64,000 bases of DNA from positions 286,147 through 350,146 of the forward strand of contig DASWZN010000039.1 of NCBI GenBank assembly GCA_036404435.1, given 5' to 3'. Below are positions 30,292 to 38,220 of this stretch, piece by piece. Under the pieces are notes generated by a model, which ran no database searches, was not told where the DNA came from, and was given only the letters and a program-made list of their open reading frames with translations. Origin of the DNA: DASWZN01 sp036404435. GTDB taxonomy: Bacteria; Acidobacteriota; Terriglobia; Bryobacterales; Bryobacteraceae. The translations under genes and the position numbers were made by a program. Numbering within the stretch: the stretch's first letter is position 1; each line of letters starts with the position of its first letter.

Positions 30292-30939
30292 CTAGTTATA
30301 TTTCAGTATAACATGCCGGAGGCGGGTCTCACCGGGCCTGCTCAGGCACCCAGCGGACTCGTGGCAAGCTCCTTTCCCCTTATCGGCGCGACGAAGCACT
30401 ACGCGAGTGTTGAAGAAATCGTCTTCGGGAATCTCCAGCGTTTTCGAACACTCCTCACCCGGGTTCTTAGCCTTGCAAATAGTCAGCTGGTCATCTTGCA
30501 GAGTCCAGATTGCCGCATACTCGCTTGGGCCCTTTTTACTCGTACCACCTTGGGAACCGGCAAAACGCAACTTGCCGGGCTTTCCGTTCTGAAGTGCCAC
30601 AATGCTGGCTTTGTCGGTGTAGAACTGGACGTCTCCCTCCTTCTTGGCAATGGGATTCTCCGAGAAGAGGCCCAGCAGCAGTTGTTTAATATCCTGAGTA
30701 ATTCTCAACTGCCAAGTCGTATTCGCGCCGCTGACCGTGAGCTTGCTTCCTCTATAGTCATTGTCCTTACTTACGGCCATGTACCCGTCATAGAGCGCGA
30801 GGGGCTTGTACCCCGTCCACTCCGTCACCACCCATTCGCCCTGGAGGTCCTTCAGGGTCTTGGTGTCAATCTGTCCACTCATCCGGCCACACCCAAAGAG
30901 GCTCGCTGCAAGAGCTGCCACACCAGTCCATTTGCACAT
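30292..30939 (-). CDS. Putative lipoprotein with TIGR03067-like domain
   Basis: A 215-residue protein from ATG 30939. The signal sequence MCKWTGVAALAASLFGC has a lipobox with Cys17. The next segment, LKDLQGEWVVTEW, is the opening of the TIGR03067-type domain found mainly in Planctomycetes and Acidobacteria. A lipocalin-like set of strands follows (GSKLTVSGANTTWQL, EYAAIWTLQDDQLTICKA). Function unknown. A -10 TATAAT (31014-31019) lies 75 bases upstream. The gene ends inside the mazEF operator. Codon use looks less GC-biased than in its neighbours, which hints at transfer. Confidence 0.65.
   Translation of the reverse strand: MCKWTGVAALAASLFGCGRMSGQIDTKTLKDLQGEWVVTEWTGYKPLALYDGYMAVSKDNDYRGSKLTVSGANTTWQLRITQDIKQLLLGLFSENPIAKKEGDVQFYTDKASIVALQNGKPGKLRFAGSQGGTSKKGPSEYAAIWTLQDDQLTICKAKNPGEECSKTLEIPEDDFFNTRVVLRRADKGKGACHESAGCLSRPGETRLRHVILKYN
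30295..30312 (-). promoter_or_regulatory. Palindromic operator/promoter of mazEF
   Basis: GTTATA and TATAAC are perfect 6-bp arms around a 6-base centre, giving a TATACT-like -10 on the minus strand. It begins 15 bases upstream of the mazE ATG and lies within the last codons of the upstream lipoprotein gene. AbrB-fold antitoxins usually bind such sites. Confidence 0.55.
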
Positions 30940-31013
30940 CGGCGTTCTCACTGCTGTTTCCTTTCCTGAGGCCGCAGAGCCCACGACCGGGAACGGATCC
31001 CCGGATCGAGGGC

Positions 31014-31019
31014 ATTATA
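31014..31019 (-). promoter_or_regulatory. -10 element for the lipoprotein gene
   Basis: A perfect TATAAT on the minus strand in the divergent gap between the lipoprotein gene and tldD. No good -35 was found 16-18 bases away. Confidence 0.35.
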
Positions 31020-31078
31020 CATAAAGCGCCTCGCCTCTGCCAGTTCGCGGCCTCCGGTAAACTTGTGGGTGCAATACC

Positions 31079-32530
31079 ATGAAGCACATCGCCGAGCAGG
31101 CCCTCGCCGCCGCCAGCCGGGCGGGCGTCTCGTATGCCGACGTCCGCGTCGTCGAGCATCGCGACCGTCACGTTTCCACCAAGAACGGGAAGATGGGGAC
31201 GGTTTCCGCGAGCGAGTCCACCGGCGCCGGCATCCGCGTGCTGGCGGGCGGCTGCTGGGGATTCGCCGCCACCGACGACCTTTCGCGCCGGGGGATCGAG
31301 CGAGCCGCCGCGCAAGCCATCGAGATCGCCCGCGCCAGCGCGCTGGCCAAGAAGAAGGACGTGGAGCTGGCGCCCGAGCAGAGGTACGAAGCGGTCTGGG
31401 TGTCCCCCTGCGCCATCGATCCGTTTTCGGTCTCGGTGGAGGAGAACCTCGGTCTGCTGCTGGCCATCGACGCCGAGTTGCGGAAGAACCCGGGCGTGAC
31501 GCTGGCCGAGGCGTCGCTGGTTTTCACGCGCGAGCGGCAGGTCTTCGCCTCCTCGCTCGGAAGCCGCATCGACCAGACGCGCACCACCAGCGGCGCGGGC
31601 TTCGCCGCCCACAGCTACAAAGACGACGAGATTCAGAAGCGCTCCTACCCCAATTCGTTCGGCGGCCAGCACCAGCTCAAAGGCTACGAGCTGATCGCGG
31701 ATCTGGACCTGCTCGGGAACGCGCCCCGTGTGGCCGAAGAGGCCGTCGCGCTGCACTCGGCGACGCAGTGCCCCGAAGGCGAGTTCGACCTGATTCTCGA
31801 CAGCTCGCAGCTCGGCCTGCAGATCCACGAGTCCATCGGGCACCCGATCGAACTGGACCGCGTGCTCGGCTCGGAAGCCAACTACGCGGGCATGAGCTTT
31901 CTGACGCTCGAGAAGCTGCGCTCGCTGCGCTACGGCTCGCCGATCGTCAACGTGGTGGCGGACGCGCGGGTCGAACACGGTCCGGGCCTGGGCACGTTCG
32001 CATTCGACGACGAGGGCGTGCCGGCGCAATGCTCTCCCATCATCCGAGACGGCCTGTTCACCGGCTACCTCACGTCGCGCGAGACGGCCGCCGCCATCGG
32101 CCAGCCGCGCTCGAACGGCGCTATGCGCGCCGACGGCTGGGCGCGAATCCCGCTCATCCGCATGACCAACGTCAGCCTGCTCGCGGGCGAGCAGCCGCTC
32201 GAAGCGGTCTTCGACGGCGACGCGATTTACATGGAGACCAACCGCAGTTGGTCCATCGACGACCGGCGGCTGAACTTCCAGTTCGGATGCGAGATCGGCT
32301 GGGAGATTCGCGGCGGGAAGCGCGCGCGCATGTTGAAGAACCCCAGCTACAGCGGCGTCACCCCGGAGTTCTGGAACTCCTGCGCGGCGATCGCGGACCG
32401 CCGTCATTGGACCCTGTGGGGCACGCCCAACTGCGGCAAGGGCCAGCCCGAACAGGTGATGGGCACCGGCCACGGCGCGAGCCCGGCCCGCTTCCGGGGC
32501 GTCAAGATCGGCTCGGCTTACGGGGGATGA
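31079..32530 (+). CDS. tldD: TldD-family metalloprotease subunit
   Basis: A 483-residue protein with the TldD zinc signature HESIGHPIELDR (HExxxH) near residue 258. It also has the family segments TSGAGFAAHSYKDDEIQKRS and IRDGLFTGYLTSRETAAAIG, and the C-terminal CGKGQPEQVMGTGHGASPARF. TldD and TldE form a heterodimer that unfolds and degrades small peptides (established for E. coli microcin processing). The tldE partner follows after 4 bases. Confidence 0.93.
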   Translation: MKHIAEQALAAASRAGVSYADVRVVEHRDRHVSTKNGKMGTVSASESTGAGIRVLAGGCWGFAATDDLSRRGIERAAAQAIEIARASALAKKKDVELAPEQRYEAVWVSPCAIDPFSVSVEENLGLLLAIDAELRKNPGVTLAEASLVFTRERQVFASSLGSRIDQTRTTSGAGFAAHSYKDDEIQKRSYPNSFGGQHQLKGYELIADLDLLGNAPRVAEEAVALHSATQCPEGEFDLILDSSQLGLQIHESIGHPIELDRVLGSEANYAGMSFLTLEKLRSLRYGSPIVNVVADARVEHGPGLGTFAFDDEGVPAQCSPIIRDGLFTGYLTSRETAAAIGQPRSNGAMRADGWARIPLIRMTNVSLLAGEQPLEAVFDGDAIYMETNRSWSIDDRRLNFQFGCEIGWEIRGGKRARMLKNPSYSGVTPEFWNSCAAIADRRHWTLWGTPNCGKGQPEQVMGTGHGASPARFRGVKIGSAYGG

Positions 32531-32534
32531 CCGC

Positions 32535-33890
32535 ATGGCGGAATCGGAACTGTTGACGCGCGCGCAATGCCGCGAGATCTTCGAGCGCGCCGAGGGGGCC
32601 GCACGCGCGGCCGGCGCCGAGGTCGAGGTCCTGCTCGGGATCGCCTCGTTCGCGCTCACGCGATTCGCCAACAACAGCATCCATCAGAACGTCGCCGAGG
32701 AGCGGCGGTTCGCCTCCATCCGGACCCTGCTCGGCCAACGCACCGCACGCGCCACGACCAACCGCTTCGACGAGGACTCCATCCGCGCCACCGTGGCCCA
32801 GGCGCTCGAGATCACCCGCGCCCAGTCGCCGGACCCGGAGCTGTTGCCGCTAGCCGAGCCGTCCCAGATCGATGAGGTGAACCGCTTCTACCCGTCGACC
32901 GCCGCCGTGACGCCGCAGCAGCGCGCCTCGACCGTCGCCGAGGCCATCCGCATCGTCGAGAGCGCATCGGGAACCGCGGCGGGCATCTTCTCCACCGGCC
33001 AGTCCGTCGAGGCGATTCTTTCATCGCGCGGTCTTTTCGGCTACTACTTCGACACGGGCGCTCAGTTCTCGATCACGGCCATGGGCCCGGACAGCTCGGG
33101 CTGGGCCAAGGCCAGCGCGCCCGATTGCGGCGACTTCGACCCGTTAGTGCTCGCTCGCCACGCCGCGCAGAAGGCCGCAATTGCCGCCCACCCGCGCGAG
33201 CTTCCGCCCGGCCGCTACACCGTGATTCTCGAGCCCGCCGCGGTGGGCGACCTGGTGGGCCAGATGTGCTTCGACTTCAGCGTCACCGCGGTGCGCGATC
33301 AGCGTAGCTTCCTCACCGGGCGGCTCGGCGCGAAGCTGTTCGGCGATGGCATCCGCATCGCCGACGACGTCCATCATCCGCTCCAGTCCGGCGCGCCGTT
33401 CGATGGCGAGGGAGTGCCCCGGAGGCGACTCGCGCTGGTCGAGAACGGCGTGGTGCGTGAGCTGGCCCGCTCGCGCCAGGCGGCCGCGCGCGACGGAGTC
33501 CAGCCCACCGGGCACGGATTTGCCGTTCCCAATGAAGAGGGCGAAGCGCCACTCAATATCGTCATCGAAGGCGGCAGCCAGCGCCTCGAAGACATCGTCG
33601 CCTCCACCGAACGCGGCATCCTGGTCACGCGCTTTTGGTATATCCGCGAGGTCGATCCCTACCAGAAGATCATGACCGGAATGACGCGCGACGGCACGTT
33701 CCTGGTGGAGGGCGGGCGCATCGTCTGCGGTGTGAGGAATTTCCGCTTCAACGAGAGCCTCATCGAGCTCCTCAACAAGGTGGATGCCATGTCGCCCGCC
33801 GAACGGGTAAGCGGCGAGGAGTCCTTCGACATGGTCGCGCCGGCCATGCGGGTGCGGGACTTCAACTTCACCGAGGCTACGGGGTTCTGA
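32535..33890 (+). CDS. tldE: TldE/PmbA-family partner protein
   Basis: A 451-residue homologue of TldD without the HExxxH motif, as expected for the non-catalytic subunit. It opens with a paired helical domain (REIFERAEGAARAAGAEVEV) and has the PmbA-type strand block YTVILEPAAVGDLVGQMCFD near residue 230. The C-terminal half includes the ITRFWYIREVDPYQ-like segment (written ILVTRFWYIREVDPYQKIM). It is co-transcribed with tldD. No bacteriocin precursor was found nearby to act on. Confidence 0.92.
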   Translation: MAESELLTRAQCREIFERAEGAARAAGAEVEVLLGIASFALTRFANNSIHQNVAEERRFASIRTLLGQRTARATTNRFDEDSIRATVAQALEITRAQSPDPELLPLAEPSQIDEVNRFYPSTAAVTPQQRASTVAEAIRIVESASGTAAGIFSTGQSVEAILSSRGLFGYYFDTGAQFSITAMGPDSSGWAKASAPDCGDFDPLVLARHAAQKAAIAAHPRELPPGRYTVILEPAAVGDLVGQMCFDFSVTAVRDQRSFLTGRLGAKLFGDGIRIADDVHHPLQSGAPFDGEGVPRRRLALVENGVVRELARSRQAAARDGVQPTGHGFAVPNEEGEAPLNIVIEGGSQRLEDIVASTERGILVTRFWYIREVDPYQKIMTGMTRDGTFLVEGGRIVCGVRNFRFNESLIELLNKVDAMSPAERVSGEESFDMVAPAMRVRDFNFTEATGF

Positions 33891-33933
33891 TCGGGCCAGG
33901 TCGCCGCTGTCGGATCGACCATCGCTTTTCCTC

Positions 33934-33970
33934 TTGACAATCGTCGCACTATTGACTAAGTTATTAGTCA
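33934..33970 (+). promoter_or_regulatory. Promoter with embedded BlaI-type operator
   Basis: TTGACA at 33934-33939 is a consensus -35. Seventeen bases later lies a weak -10 (TAAGTT, 33957-33962). Over it lies the perfect dyad TGACTAA-GTTA-TTAGTCA at 33953-33970, just before the ATG at 33976. BlaI/MecI repressors bind dyads of this kind over their own promoters, so autorepression is likely. Confidence 0.7.
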
Positions 33971-33975
33971 GTGGC

Positions 33976-34356
33976 ATGAAACTTCCGCGACCAGTTCCGA
34001 CGGGCCTGGAGCTCGAGATCCTGAAAGTGATCTGGCAGCGCGGCCAGGCGACCGTCAGGGAGGTCTACAACGACCTCCTTAAGCAGCGCAAGATCGCTTA
34101 CACCACCGTCTTGACGATGATGGGCATTCTCGAACACAAAGGCCACCTGAAGAAGGAGCGAGGCGAGCGGGCCTACGTCTACCGCTCCTCTCAACCCGAG
34201 GCCCAAGTGAAGAATCGCATGGTGAAGGAGTTCGTCGATCGCGTTTTCAACGGCTCCGCCCAGCCGCTATTGGTGCACCTGATGCGAGACCGGCAGATCG
34301 GTCCGGAGGAGATCAAGGACATCGACGATCTGCTGCGAAAGCAACGGAAGGAATAG
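33976..34356 (+). CDS. BlaI/MecI-family transcriptional repressor
   Basis: A 126-residue winged-helix repressor: LELEILKVIWQRGQATVREVYNDL (helices 1-2), the recognition helix region YTTVLTMMGILEHKGHLKKE, then the dimerisation tail VKEFVDRVFNGSAQPLLVHLM. The ATG at 33976 gives the standard N-terminus; in-frame codons further upstream lie in the promoter. The M56 peptidase follows after 2 bases. In the known systems the M56 protein, when triggered, causes BlaI cleavage and derepression. Confidence 0.93.
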   Translation: MKLPRPVPTGLELEILKVIWQRGQATVREVYNDLLKQRKIAYTTVLTMMGILEHKGHLKKERGERAYVYRSSQPEAQVKNRMVKEFVDRVFNGSAQPLLVHLMRDRQIGPEEIKDIDDLLRKQRKE

Positions 34357-34358
34357 GA

Positions 34359-36500
34359 ATGGCGGAGCTACTCGGCAGGAATCTGTGGTCGTGGACGGTG
34401 CAGACCTTCCTCATCGCCGCCCTCGGATCGCTCCTGCCTTTGCTGTTTCGCCTCCGGCATCCCCGAACGCAGCTCGCCTATTACCGTGCGCTGCTCTTGG
34501 CTTGCCTTCTGCTTCCGCTCATCGAGCCGTGGCGCCATCCGATCGTCACGAGCGCCACCGCGCAGGAGGGCGAGCCGAGCGCCGGAACCGCGCCTGCCAT
34601 CGAAAACTCGATCCGGACCGAAGCTCAGTTGCCTGGTTCGGTTACGCCACCGCCTCGCCTAACGCAAACTCCGCGATCTCCCGCCAGAGCGCAACTGCCG
34701 TGGACCCGGGTCGTCTTATGGGGACTGGCCGCCGGCGCCACGGGAAGGCTCTGCTGGCTGTTGGCAGGCATCTGGAGAATACGACAGTACCGCATCGCGG
34801 CAATGCCGCTCTATCCGATCCCTGAGTCCGTACGCGCCGCTTCCGCGATCACGCATGCCGACGCCCTGTTCTGCATTTCGGCGGACGCCCCCGGCCCCGC
34901 GACGCTGGGTTGGCTGGCGCCCGTTGTTCTGCTACCGGAGTCGTTCCTGGCGCTCGGTGACGAGGCCCAATGCGGCATCGCCTGCCATGAACTGATCCAC
35001 GTCCGCCGTCACGATTGGGCGATCAGCATCCTCGAACAGATCGCCGCCGCTCTGCTCTGGTTCAACCCCGCCATCTGGTTGCTGCTGGCGCGCACGGGGC
35101 TGATGCGAGAGCAGGTGGTCGACGCGGAAACCGTTCGATTGACCGCCGCGAAGGAATCCTACATCGACGCTCTGCTGGCGATCGCCCGCGGCGGTCCCGT
35201 CTCCGATCTCGCGCCGGCGCCGTTGTTTCTCCGACGCCGTCATTTGACCCATCGCATGCGCGCCCTCATCAAGGAGGTTCCGATGTCCAGGCTCCGCCTT
35301 CTGTTTTCGTACTGCTCGATCGCCCCGATCCTCGCCTTCGCCGGCTGGTTTGCGTTCCTTGCGTTTCCGCTCGTCGGGTCACCGCGCGTCGAGGCGGCTG
35401 TGCAAGAGCAATCCGCGCCCACAACCGCGGGCGAGTCAATGATCGCCGCCAATCAAACCCCGACGCCGCTGCCGCGCCGAATCGACGCCGAGACCGGCGC
35501 GGTGGATTCCGTGCCCGTTCCGCCGGACCCGCGCGAGCCGGTAAGCCGCCCGATTCGGGTCGTCGAAACCGCCGCCGACCGAGCTGCCGTCATTGCACTT
35601 TTGGAGCGCGCCACGCAGAACGCCAAAATGCATCTCCTGCCGATGCGCGGATACAGCCTCAAGGCCTCGTTTCTCGCCGGCGGCGATGCGGCCTACACCG
35701 GGTCGGGCGAGCTCACCGAGACCTGGCTATCCGGCCGGAGCTGGCGCTGGACCGCAAGCCTCGGCGGCTTCTCCATCGTGCGGGTCGGGTCGGAAGGGCA
35801 GCTCGCCGACGAGAGTCATGTCGCCGCAGTCCCGATGCGGATCCAGATGCTGCGGGATGCGATCTTCTGGGCAGCCGGGCGAACGGCGCCGTCCAATGCC
35901 GCCATCCGCACCGCCGCCGTCGAGTTGAATGGCCAGCCGGGAACCTGCGTGCTCACTTCCCAAATGGGCGGCGCGATCGCGGACACTCGGCTGTGGGAGG
36001 AGACTGAATACTGCGTCGACAACGCCTCCGGCCTCTTGCGGATCTACTCGATCGCGCCCGGAACCTATGCGGTCTATGACTACGGCCGGAATCTCCAGTT
36101 TCATGGCAGGCTCATACCCGATCGGATTACGGTAACCGTCGGAGGAACCAACGCCCTCGAAGCCCAGGTCGGCATCGCGGAGGCGGGCGCGGTCGATCCG
36201 GGGCTGTTGACCGTGACTCAAGAGATGACCGCAGGCAAACCGGCCGTCGTCCTTTCGAGCGCCATCCGGTTCTCGATGGACGTTCCCGACTTCGCCGGCG
36301 GAGGCGCGGTCCGTCCGGTCATCGTTCACGCGATCATCGACCCATCGGGCAAGGTGATTGAAGAGGAGGTTTCGGCGGCCGCGGACCCTGCGCTCGCGCA
36401 GCCGGCGCTGGACCTCGTGAAGAAGCACAATTTCGGCTCGGCCGGGGACGCTCAGCGCGACGCCTATATCAACGTCAGATTCGGCGCGCCCGCGCAGTAG
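34359..36500 (+). CDS. M56-family (BlaR1-like) membrane metallopeptidase with TonB-like C-terminal domain
   Basis: A 713-residue protein. Hydrophobic helices lie near residues 12-30, 44-58, 118-140 and 315-335. The zinc motif H210-E-L-I-H214 is in CHELIHVRRHDW, with the downstream EQVVDAETVRL acidic helix completing the site. Beyond the last helix lies a large extracytoplasmic part that is not a penicillin-binding domain. It ends in a TonB-C-like fold (VIVHAIIDPSGKVIEEEVSA and ALDLVKKHNF). The signal sensed is therefore not obviously a beta-lactam. It pairs with the BlaI repressor gene in one operon. Confidence 0.88.
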   Translation: MAELLGRNLWSWTVQTFLIAALGSLLPLLFRLRHPRTQLAYYRALLLACLLLPLIEPWRHPIVTSATAQEGEPSAGTAPAIENSIRTEAQLPGSVTPPPRLTQTPRSPARAQLPWTRVVLWGLAAGATGRLCWLLAGIWRIRQYRIAAMPLYPIPESVRAASAITHADALFCISADAPGPATLGWLAPVVLLPESFLALGDEAQCGIACHELIHVRRHDWAISILEQIAAALLWFNPAIWLLLARTGLMREQVVDAETVRLTAAKESYIDALLAIARGGPVSDLAPAPLFLRRRHLTHRMRALIKEVPMSRLRLLFSYCSIAPILAFAGWFAFLAFPLVGSPRVEAAVQEQSAPTTAGESMIAANQTPTPLPRRIDAETGAVDSVPVPPDPREPVSRPIRVVETAADRAAVIALLERATQNAKMHLLPMRGYSLKASFLAGGDAAYTGSGELTETWLSGRSWRWTASLGGFSIVRVGSEGQLADESHVAAVPMRIQMLRDAIFWAAGRTAPSNAAIRTAAVELNGQPGTCVLTSQMGGAIADTRLWEETEYCVDNASGLLRIYSIAPGTYAVYDYGRNLQFHGRLIPDRITVTVGGTNALEAQVGIAEAGAVDPGLLTVTQEMTAGKPAVVLSSAIRFSMDVPDFAGGGAVRPVIVHAIIDPSGKVIEEEVSAAADPALAQPALDLVKKHNFGSAGDAQRDAYINVRFGAPAQ

Positions 36501-36530
36501 AGTGAGGCACAACCCGAGTCCGCAAAGACT

Positions 36531-38129
36531 TCAACGCCGCGGCGCCCCCAGGCGCGTAGTGCTCTTCACCAGCAACATCACCGGAATCAGCGCCAGGAAC
36601 ATGACACCCAGCAGCCAGAAGTTGTCGATAAAGGCCATCATCGCCGACTCGCGTTGCACCAGACCGTAGAGCATTGCTTGCGCCTGGTGCTGCGCCAGCG
36701 CCGCAGCCGTGCCGTGGCCCATCGTCATCCGGCCTGCGCGGCTCAACATTTCACGGTAAGCGAAGTCGTACGGCGTGAGATGGCTCACCAGGATATTCTG
36801 GTGGAACTGCGCGCGGCGCGCCAGCATCGTGGTCACCATGGCGATGCCGCAACTGCCCCCGACGTTCCGCGCCAGGTTGATCATCCCGGTGGCGCGGTTG
36901 ACCCTCTCCCTCGGGATGTACGAGAAGGCGATGGTGTTGAGGGGCACGAACAGGAACGACAGCCCGGCGCTCTGCACCAGGCGCGCTATCATCGCCGTGC
37001 GGAAATCGATTTGCGTGTTGAAGCCGGCCATCTGGAACAGGCCCGCGGCGGAGACCACCAAACCGAAAATGACCAGCCAGCGCGCCTGCACCTTCGGAAT
37101 CAATTTGCCGACAATCGGCAGCAGCACGAGGTTCGACAGCCCCGCGGGAGACATCGCCAGCCCGCTCATCAACGCCGTATAGCCTAGCAGCGTCTGCAAG
37201 AGGACCGGCAGCAGCATGGTGCTTCCGTAAAGGACGAATCCGAGCAGGAACATGGCCGAGGTGGCAATGAAGAAATTGCGGTCCCGGAGCAGCTTCACGC
37301 TCACCACCGGATCGCCGTCCCGCCACTCCCAGATGAACGCGCCCACCAGGCAGACGCAGGCGATCACCGCCGAGGCCACGATCAGATGCGACGCGAACCA
37401 GTCGTCCCGCTGGCCATGGTCCAGCATGACCTCGAGAAAGCCGAGCCCGACCGCAATCAGACCGAGGCCCATGTAGTCGATCCGCAGATTGCGCAGGTTC
37501 TTGCGCTCCAGGTAGGGCGGATCGCGGAGCAGCAGGCCACTGAGCAGGAGCGACACCAGGCCCACCGGGATGTTGATCAGGAAGATCCAACGCCAACTGT
37601 AGTTGTCGGTGAGCCAGCCGCCCAGCGTCGGCCCGATAATCGGGGCCGTCACGACGCCCATCCCGTACACGGCCATCGCCATGCCCTGTTTGTGCCTGGG
37701 GAAACTCTCCACCAGGATGGCCTGCGAGATGGGCTGCATCGCGCCGCCGCCGATCCCCTGCAGCGTGCGGAACACCACCAGCAGGCCCAGACTCGGCGCG
37801 AGTCCGCACAGGAAGGAGCTGACGGTAAACAGCCCCACGCAGATCATGTAGAAACGCTTGCGGCCGAACAGCGTCGAAAACCAGCCCGCCAGCGGCAGCA
37901 CGATCGCGTTCGAAACCAGGTAGGAAGTGAGGACCCAGGTGCTCTCGTCGACCGTCGATGCCAGGTTGCCGGCAATGTGAGGCAGGGCCACGTTGGCGAC
38001 GCTGGTGTCCAGCACCTCCATGAAGGTGGCCAGCATCACCGTCAGGGCGATGGCCCAGGGATTGACTTCGCGAGCGGCGCCCGGCAATTCCAGGCGGGCT
38101 GTCGCTGGCGCTGCTACCTCGACGCTCAT
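36531..38129 (-). CDS. DHA2-family (EmrB-like) multidrug efflux MFS transporter
   Basis: A 532-residue exporter with about 14 helices. The typical EmrB start WAIALTVMLATFMEVLDTSVANVAL is present (motif D1 and LDTSVANVALP), as is motif A in the loop after helix 2 (GWFSTLFGRKRFYM) and motif C in helix 5 (GVVTAPIIGPTLGGWL). Such proteins expel hydrophobic compounds with proton entry and usually need an EmrA-type adaptor, which is not adjacent. It is followed 91 bases upstream on the same strand by NHL gene 2. No regulator is next to it. Confidence 0.9.
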   Translation of the reverse strand: MSVEVAAPATARLELPGAAREVNPWAIALTVMLATFMEVLDTSVANVALPHIAGNLASTVDESTWVLTSYLVSNAIVLPLAGWFSTLFGRKRFYMICVGLFTVSSFLCGLAPSLGLLVVFRTLQGIGGGAMQPISQAILVESFPRHKQGMAMAVYGMGVVTAPIIGPTLGGWLTDNYSWRWIFLINIPVGLVSLLLSGLLLRDPPYLERKNLRNLRIDYMGLGLIAVGLGFLEVMLDHGQRDDWFASHLIVASAVIACVCLVGAFIWEWRDGDPVVSVKLLRDRNFFIATSAMFLLGFVLYGSTMLLPVLLQTLLGYTALMSGLAMSPAGLSNLVLLPIVGKLIPKVQARWLVIFGLVVSAAGLFQMAGFNTQIDFRTAMIARLVQSAGLSFLFVPLNTIAFSYIPRERVNRATGMINLARNVGGSCGIAMVTTMLARRAQFHQNILVSHLTPYDFAYREMLSRAGRMTMGHGTAAALAQHQAQAMLYGLVQRESAMMAFIDNFWLLGVMFLALIPVMLLVKSTTRLGAPRR

Positions 38130-38220
38130 CGGACGCGGCCCGCGCTCGAACGCGGGTTTGAGATATCGGGATACCGCAATCCGGCGCCGATGTCAACCGG
38201 CCGCCCCGCAGACCGCTTCC

